From: a virus
Direction: 5' to 3' (one strand)
IMG/VR virus record: IMGVR_UViG_3300042475_000151
Coordinates: 1-42,704 of that record
Length of the DNA stretch: 42,704 nucleotides
Shown: positions 38,261-42,704 of the stretch, piece after piece
How the letters are laid out: each line of letters opens with the position of its first letter
Numbering within the stretch: position 1 is the first letter of the stretch
Notes under the pieces: model-generated
Seen by the model: only the letters and a program-made list of their open reading frames with translations
Databases searched by the model: none
Told to the model about the DNA's origin: nothing
Translations under genes and position numbers: made by a program

Positions 38261-38264
38261 TTCA

Positions 38265-39737
38265 TCAACCTCCGAACACAATCGAAATTGCGATTGCCTT
38301 CCCAACCGTTGCTATCGTACCGCCGCCGCTGCCAGATGCCTGATTGATCACCATCCAAGTCTGACCTGCCGGAACTGTGACGTTGTATCCGGGTGAAATA
38401 GTCACAGGACCTACACTTAAACCATTCTTGCCGGTAGTCAGCGTGTAATTTTGATCAATCGTGATTTCCGATTCTAAGATCGGACCATCCACAGCAGTCG
38501 AAGAAATTGTAAAACTAGGGTATCCGCCACCAACAGCGATTCCCGTTCCTGCTGAGATTGTGACTGACTGATTCGGGGCCGTGTTGGTGATGCTAAAACT
38601 GGGATACGTTCCTGTAACACTGATTGCAGTGCTGCCCGTTAATACAACGGTTTGGTCAGGAGCCGTGTTGGTGATGGTGATGGAACCCGGCGCGTTAGCA
38701 ACGCTAATTCCGGTGCCAGACTTGAGTGTATTTAAACTATATCCAGTGCCATTACCCGTCAGCAATTCACCGCTGGCTGGCGCTGTAGAAATTCCAGTAC
38801 CACCGTTCGGAACTGTAACCGGAGTCTGCAACGAGATGGTAGGACCACTGATAGTGATTCCATTGCCACCAGCATAGATCTGCGTGGATGAGACTTGGAC
38901 AAAGTTGATGGCGGTCGTTCCAAAGACAATCGTTCCCGTCGTGTTGCAGACGTAAGTTTCACCGGCTCCGGTGTTACCCGAAGTGATGAAGAACGCATCG
39001 CCCGAACCCAAGCCATTGGGATCTTTCAACGCATAACTGTCCGCATCAGCAGCACGAGTCAGCACCCACGCAGTTGATCCATTGCCAACCGTGGTGACCG
39101 TGTAAACGCCATTTTCAAAAGCGTTGGTCTGGTTATAGACCAGAATGCGATCACTGATCGTGGCAGTCGTGCCATCCGGAACAAACGCTGCTAGCGTTCC
39201 TGCATTCGTCAGGGTTGCGCTGACACCAGCGGTTCCGTTGTTGTAAGTCGCAACAAGATTTCCCGTGGAATCAGGAACTTCGTACTTAACCGGAGTATGG
39301 TAGGTAATACCACTGGCTACCAGATCATCAACGTACTGCTTATTGACCGCATCGCCAGCAACAACCGGAGTTGCAACATCCGTAATCGTGCCGGAGTTCG
39401 CACTGATCGTTCCGGACTCAGTAAAGAAAACCGACTTGCCAGCAGGATAGGTAACGAAGACCTGCTTAGTACCTGCGGAGAATCCAACCTTGGCTCCGCC
39501 TGCGCTAGAGGCTAAGACCGTATCGCGGGAAAGCGTGTCACCTACCGAGGTGTAGGTGCCGATACCGACTTCCCATTCGGTCGCGCTTTGAGAGGCTATC
39601 GTGTAATAGGTTTGGTTCCCGTTACCAACGCCTGTCGAAAAGCCTTGATATCCGACACTCGCACCGGCAAGCGAAATGGTTCCACTACCTGAGGTGGTAG
39701 TGGTTTCTAGGACGCGATCCGCAAGTACGAGGGCCAT
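38265..39737 (-). CDS. Tail-fibre protein, 490 aa
   Basis: ATG 39737 with GGGGG upstream. The N-terminus (ALVLADRVLETTTTSGSGTI) is a common virion-attachment segment. A region near residue 125-140 (VAGDAVNKQYVDDLVASG) resembles the neck of T4-like fibres. The rest is Gly/Thr/Ser-rich with repeated strands, including three ITNTAP/SISSTA-type units around SFSITNTAPNQSVTIS. The likely product is a long trimeric fibre shaft with no visible C-terminal chaperone; the S74 protein is encoded farther along. Confidence 0.75.
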   Translation of the reverse strand: MALVLADRVLETTTTSGSGTISLAGASVGYQGFSTGVGNGNQTYYTIASQSATEWEVGIGTYTSVGDTLSRDTVLASSAGGAKVGFSAGTKQVFVTYPAGKSVFFTESGTISANSGTITDVATPVVAGDAVNKQYVDDLVASGITYHTPVKYEVPDSTGNLVATYNNGTAGVSATLTNAGTLAAFVPDGTTATISDRILVYNQTNAFENGVYTVTTVGNGSTAWVLTRAADADSYALKDPNGLGSGDAFFITSGNTGAGETYVCNTTGTIVFGTTAINFVQVSSTQIYAGGNGITISGPTISLQTPVTVPNGGTGISTAPASGELLTGNGTGYSLNTLKSGTGISVANAPGSITITNTAPDQTVVLTGSTAISVTGTYPSFSITNTAPNQSVTISAGTGIAVGGGYPSFTISSTAVDGPILESEITIDQNYTLTTGKNGLSVGPVTISPGYNVTVPAGQTWMVINQASGSGGGTIATVGKAIAISIVFGG

Positions 39738-39749
39738 GTAAACCCCCGA

Positions 39750-40205
39750 TTAAGCAATACGCAGGATCGCAGTCGAAGCGGCAGCGGCAGGGAACTGAAT
39801 CGTGAAGTTACCAGCGGTAGAGGTTTTATCTCCACCGAACGCCAGCACCGCCACAGCCTTGTTGCTCTGGGTAGCGTTGTAGATCAACGCGCCATTCGCC
39901 GTCAGGGTAGCACTGGGGAACGTCAGGTCATCAAAGTCCAAGAACGCCGTCGTGCCAGTCGAAGTCGGCACCTGCGAGATCGTCAGCGTCAAGCCGCCAG
40001 CCGGGTAGTTCGTGCCAGACGAGGAGACCTCATCCGTAACCGTATACGCCGTGGTCGAAGCGCCAAGAGTTGCCGACGAAGTGTACAGCGCAAGCTTGAA
40101 CGTATCCGCAGCCGCCGAAGCGCGAATCACGCCTGAACCAAAGTTGTGTACCCCATCAAGGATTTCTACCTTGAACGAAGTCACCATTGCTTGAGTGATA
40201 GCCAT
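39750..40205 (-). CDS. Conserved phage structural protein, 151 aa
   Basis: ATG 40205 has GGAG about 8 nt upstream. The opening (AMVTSFKVEILDGVHNFGSG) and DTFKLALYTSSATLGASTTA match a widespread small phage protein found near the tail genes. The product is beta-rich and Ala/Thr/Ser-rich; no enzymatic motif. A virion component such as a tail or head decoration protein is likely, from context. Confidence 0.65.
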   Translation of the reverse strand: MAITQAMVTSFKVEILDGVHNFGSGVIRASAAADTFKLALYTSSATLGASTTAYTVTDEVSSSGTNYPAGGLTLTISQVPTSTGTTAFLDFDDLTFPSATLTANGALIYNATQSNKAVAVLAFGGDKTSTAGNFTIQFPAAAASTAILRIA

Positions 40206-40450
40206 TAGAGGTCTCCAATTAAGTGTGCGATTTCCGCATAGCCCTGTTTATCTAACTTCTTGCATATCGTCTCACGTTCAGCCATTTGAGCCTCAGTGAG
40301 GTATTTTACCAACCAATAGTGCAGGGCTTCCTTCGTATCTACGCGAAGAATACGGTTAGCCGCACGCTCCGCAATCTCTTCTACAGTGTGTTCCCGATGA
40401 TTAGTCGTCTGCACCAGAACCTGCCCAATTTGAACTTCTGCGCTAAACAT
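40205..40450 (-). CDS. Hypothetical protein, 81 aa
   Basis: ATG 40450 overlaps the preceding stop (TGATG); a GTG one codon earlier is possible. The protein is mostly helical after a short strand (EVQIGQVLVQTTN): helix EEIAERAANRILRV and a longer charged helix (LTEAQMAERETICKKLDKQG). It is likely an assembly or scaffold factor, as it sits between an adaptor and a structural protein. I do not recognise a family. Confidence 0.55.
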   Translation of the reverse strand: MFSAEVQIGQVLVQTTNHREHTVEEIAERAANRILRVDTKEALHYWLVKYLTEAQMAERETICKKLDKQGYAEIAHLIGDL

Positions 40451-41091
40451 CACGAAACCACCGGAATTCTAACCTGACCAGAACGGTATGCATCCTGACG
40501 GTTCAAGCCATCACCCAGTCTCATCAACTGTTGTAAGGCTTCCTGATACTTCTGCTCGTAGTACTGCATCATGTCCTGTTCACCCTTGAGGTAGATATAA
40601 CCTTCACGGATTGCACCGTAGAGCAGAACAGTTTCAAAGTTAGTACCGAGCCAAGACGTACCAACGTCCACAATCGAAGCCGGGTAATAGTAATAATGCA
40701 ACTCGGCTGTGTACGCGAGATCTGGCGCAGGGCCAAGAATCATCGTGTTGTCATCCCAAATCGCATAGTACTCAGGCAACCCAGTATCGTCCGCGTCGGG
40801 ATACGACTGGCGAATGAAGTTCACATCCTTATTCAGCAGGTATGTGTACTCGTTGTTTGCTGGGTTGAACACAGCCAAAGAGAATGTCGAAAGCCAGTCA
40901 GACGGCAAGGACATGTACTTGTTCCCAATCGTCATCGTGGCAGTCGAGTTCTTACGGATGGCCGGAATCTGAACGGAGTTATAAATCCGTTCTTCAGCTA
41001 ACTGCACGAACGTAGGAATATTGGCTACGAAGGAGGTCTCCGTAGACTCGCAATATTGCTGAATCAGTGTAGAAAGCTGAGAGTAATTCAC
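40450..41091 (-). CDS. Tail adaptor-like protein, 213 aa
   Basis: GTG 41091 overlaps the previous stop (GTGA). The first 50 residues are helical (SQLSTLIQQYCESTETSF, FVQLAEERIYNSVQI). The middle has strands and the signature-like LPSDWLSTFSLAV and DNTMILGPAP. The C-terminal helices (GYIYLKGEQDMMQYYEQKYQ) complete the fold. This is the pattern of phage SU10/P22 gp4-type adaptors that join portal and nozzle. Two such genes occur in this window. Confidence 0.7.
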   Translation of the reverse strand: MNYSQLSTLIQQYCESTETSFVANIPTFVQLAEERIYNSVQIPAIRKNSTATMTIGNKYMSLPSDWLSTFSLAVFNPANNEYTYLLNKDVNFIRQSYPDADDTGLPEYYAIWDDNTMILGPAPDLAYTAELHYYYYPASIVDVGTSWLGTNFETVLLYGAIREGYIYLKGEQDMMQYYEQKYQEALQQLMRLGDGLNRQDAYRSGQVRIPVVS

Positions 41092-41285
41092 GGAGACCAG
41101 CCCGACCGGTATTTCATGTTGGTATCAAGGTTAATCTGCGACACAAACTTTTTACCCTTCGTCGCAGCACCGGCACCCTTCATATCCATGTGGGTGACGC
41201 CCTTGTTCACATCCTTCTCCGGGTAACCATTACGTCCCGTCGAATCGGTGTTCGGCCGGATCTTGCCGGGATTTAATTCTTTCAT
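41088..41285 (-). CDS. Small basic hypothetical protein, 65 aa
   Basis: ATG 41285 follows GAGGTAA of the upstream gene's end by 8 nt. The product is rich in Lys, Gly, Asn and Met (KELNPGKIRPNTDSTG, THMDMKGAGAATKGKKF) and likely disordered. It may bind DNA or another virion protein. The stop overlaps the adaptor start (GTGA). No family recognised. Confidence 0.5.
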   Translation of the reverse strand: MKELNPGKIRPNTDSTGRNGYPEKDVNKGVTHMDMKGAGAATKGKKFVSQINLDTNMKYRSGWSP

Positions 41286-41290
41286 GGCAC

Positions 41291-41470
41291 TTACCTCGGG
41301 CCAGAAGACTTACGAACCGGGCTACGCTGATTCATGACTTTCGCCATGTTGCGCCCGTATTTCTTCATCTCAAGATTGGTTTTACCGCCAGCACGAAGGC
41401 TGACTCGCCCCGGACCGTGAGCCTTATTCGCCGGAAGCTCTGCGTGTTTTTCAAGTTTGCTCTTAGCCAT
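41291..41470 (-). CDS. Small basic hypothetical protein, 59 aa
   Basis: A 59-codon frame on the minus strand with ATG 41470, AGGAG 6 nt upstream and stop TAA at 41291-41293. The product is basic (MAKSKLEKHAELPANKAHGP then RAGGKTNLEMKKYGRNMAK) and similar in type to its 65-residue neighbour. It fills an otherwise empty 200-bp stretch between virion genes. The good ribosome binding site makes it likely to be real; function is unknown. Confidence 0.6.
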   Translation of the reverse strand: MAKSKLEKHAELPANKAHGPGRVSLRAGGKTNLEMKKYGRNMAKVMNQRSPVRKSSGPR

Positions 41471-41479
41471 CTCAATCTC

Positions 41480-41857
41480 CTAGGTCGTAACGACCGTTAC
41501 CGTTCCTACTTCGCCAGCCGGAGCCAGCGTGTTCGGAGTTAGTTCCGCATCGAAGGCTCTTGACCCACCGACCGGTGCCCAACCCCATTGTATCTGACGA
41601 CTACCATTGGCACCGTCATTGCCGACCGCAAAGTAGCTCGTATCCGGTCTTGGATTCCGAAGTGCTTGCGGGTCGTCCACCGGGTACAAACCCAGCGACA
41701 ACTGCGGCTGATCGGGTTCCCAACACTCGGGGCAGACCAAGATATTCACGTTCTTGGTCTTGATCACAATCGACTTCAACTGGCGCAGTTTGTATTGAAA
41801 ACCGCACCGGTCGCACATGGAGATTGCGTTCTTGCCACTTGCAAACCTGTTTGGCAT
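41480..41857 (-). CDS. Zinc-ribbon phage protein, 125 aa
   Basis: ATG 41857 overlaps the preceding stop (TAATG). Residues 15-18 (CDRC) and 42-45 (CPEC) give two CxxC knuckles of a zinc ribbon. Then comes EPDQPQLSLGLYPVDDPQALRN, a region conserved in similar phage proteins, and a tail ending in APAGEVGTVTVVTT, which recalls the 22-residue repeat of the gene at 34590-35279. Located among tail adaptors, it may be a virion assembly factor. The zinc site is seen; the role is inferred. Confidence 0.7.
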   Translation of the reverse strand: MPNRFASGKNAISMCDRCGFQYKLRQLKSIVIKTKNVNILVCPECWEPDQPQLSLGLYPVDDPQALRNPRPDTSYFAVGNDGANGSRQIQWGWAPVGGSRAFDAELTPNTLAPAGEVGTVTVVTT

Positions 41858-42582
41858 TAGTAGCCACCCAAGAAACTCTCACGTGGGACAAACCGCACCG
41901 CTGCCTTTTCTCGGTCCTCGCCAGCCGCCAAATCCCAAGCTTCGTCGTACTGGGCTTTCAACACCTGAGTACGTGCATCAGCATTTGGAATTTTCATCGA
42001 CAACATGTAAGACAGACCTGCGACCAAACACGGTAAGAATCGGAACGGGATATCTTGTCCGTTCACGCCATTACCGGGGTCAAACATCCGACGCAAACGG
42101 GTGTAGTACAGCGTCCACGTAGTCGAGTTGTCAGGCTTCGGCCAAACCGTAAACTGCGGTTTGACTACCTGCCCCGCTGCATCCGTAGCACCCGTACGCC
42201 GATTGATCCAAATCTGAATCGGGCGACCCGTCGCGTTCTTGTTCGGGATCGACACGTAGGTGCTGGACGAGATACGGCTGATGTTGATGTCCTGCTGGTT
42301 TGTGCCAGAGCCAGTCCGGATCACATGGTCAAGCAGGTCAACCGTGTCAGCATCAAGATCGTACGTACCGACGTTGTAAGTCAGCGTCTTGGTGCCTTCC
42401 TCTAGCGTCCAGAGGTTAATGCCTCGGTTTGACCAGTCCATCAGGAGCAGGGCAAGACTACGCTTAGCCGTACGGAAGTCGTAACCCGTACGGAGTTCAG
42501 CACCGCACCGCTCGAACGCCTCTTCGATAATCGTGTTGAGGTCGAGGTTAAAGTCGGTGGTAGCAGTAGTCTTGTAGGCCAT
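41857..42582 (-). CDS. Tail adaptor/tubular-like protein, 241 aa
   Basis: ATG 42582 has GAGGAAG upstream and overlaps the end of the partial gene (TAATG). The opening (TTDFNLDLNTIIEEAFERCG and TGYDFRTAKRSLALLLMDW) is characteristic of a frequent podoviral tail-tube or adaptor family. The middle has strands and the C-terminus is helical (RTQVLKAQYDEAWDLAAGED) with a REKAAVRFVP end. It probably occupies the portal-tail junction with the gene at 40450. Confidence 0.7.
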   Translation of the reverse strand: MAYKTTATTDFNLDLNTIIEEAFERCGAELRTGYDFRTAKRSLALLLMDWSNRGINLWTLEEGTKTLTYNVGTYDLDADTVDLLDHVIRTGSGTNQQDINISRISSSTYVSIPNKNATGRPIQIWINRRTGATDAAGQVVKPQFTVWPKPDNSTTWTLYYTRLRRMFDPGNGVNGQDIPFRFLPCLVAGLSYMLSMKIPNADARTQVLKAQYDEAWDLAAGEDREKAAVRFVPRESFLGGY

Positions 42583-42704
42583 TACTTCCTCGCTGTCACT
42601 ACGTCGTCACCTTTGGTGACGGTGACATGATCGCCTTCTACATCAACCCGCATCGGCTGTTCCTTTCGGTCCAGCTTATCGAGCTTCTTGATGAGTTCGT
42701 TAAT
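42582..42704 (-). CDS. C-terminal end of a hypothetical protein (partial)
   Basis: The last 40 codons of a gene that begins outside the right edge. They encode a charged helix (NELIKKLDKLDRKEQ) followed by a beta hairpin-like VDVEGDHVTVTKGDD. The stop TAA overlaps the next gene's ATG (TAATG). A 7-bp inverted repeat CGTCACC/GGTGACG (42605-42621) lies inside it. Nothing more can be said from this fragment; the gene is probably part of the same virion operon. Confidence 0.7.
   Translation of the reverse strand: MNELIKKLDKLDRKEQPMRVDVEGDHVTVTKGDDVVTARK

Noticed and set aside
42605-42621. Inverted repeat CGTCACC-TTT-GGTGACG as terminator or operator
   Set aside because: It lies inside coding sequence, is short, and no T tract follows; kept only as a remark in the partial gene entry.

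Overview
This window is part of the genome of a tailed double-stranded DNA bacteriophage. A DNA replication and nucleotide-processing block on the plus strand (1-15811) meets a virion and lysis block on the minus strand (15804-42704). The two blocks are convergent and overlap by 8 bp. The tail genes (two adaptor-like proteins, a nozzle-like protein, several fibres, a Gln-rich repeat protein and a giant 2355-residue protein) suggest a short-tailed, podovirus-type phage. No tape measure, sheath or tail-tube gene is seen. Terminase, portal and capsid genes are not visible and probably lie beyond the right edge. The host is probably Gram-negative (T4-type lysozyme, holin of the GTA-holin type, heptosyltransferase-like enzyme), but the sequence does not identify it. 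No integrase, tRNA, CRISPR array or phage RNA polymerase was found.

Plus strand, 1-15811. The left edge cuts a HEXXH/von Willebrand A (VWA) protein of the kind usually paired with a MoxR ATPase. Three unknown proteins, a 38-residue mini-gene, a TPR/glycosyltransferase-9 protein and a GT-A glycosyltransferase follow. Then comes a run of tightly overlapped small genes: an HTH-like protein, a zinc finger, a VRR-NUC nuclease and an HTH-DUF3310 fusion. The replication core is a family A DNA polymerase with proofreading, a Cas4/RecB-like nuclease with four cysteines, an SNF2-type helicase, a four-cysteine protein that may bind ssDNA, an HTH protein, and a large archaeo-eukaryotic-type primase fused to an AAA-type helicase. 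Most junctions are ATGA, GTGA or TGATG overlaps, so one or a few translationally coupled transcripts are likely. The only sizeable gap (9381-9546) is full of hairpins, and a second hairpin terminator lies at 12760-12786.

Minus strand, 42704-15804, read right to left. The order is: the end of an unknown protein; an adaptor-like tail protein; a zinc-ribbon protein; two small proteins; a second adaptor-like protein; a long fibre and receptor-binding cassette with two paralogous glycine-rich adhesins, a 22-residue-repeat protein and an S74-chaperone tail spike; holin and endolysin; the nozzle-like protein; a jelly-roll-like protein; disordered virion proteins; a GNAT-like protein; and three large proteins that probably form the internal or ejected apparatus. 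The last is a polyvalent-type giant with a HEXXH metallopeptidase motif, winged-helix modules (one strongly like FtsK gamma) and an LPD38-like C-terminal region.

The points most worth checking are the giant protein's domain mix, the Leu at the PolA 762-equivalent position, the structured intergenic region, the perfect 11-bp inverted repeat at the convergent junction, the EF-hand-like/HNH-like small protein, and a probable one-base indel in the gene at 5054. All family assignments were made by eye from motifs; no database search was run.
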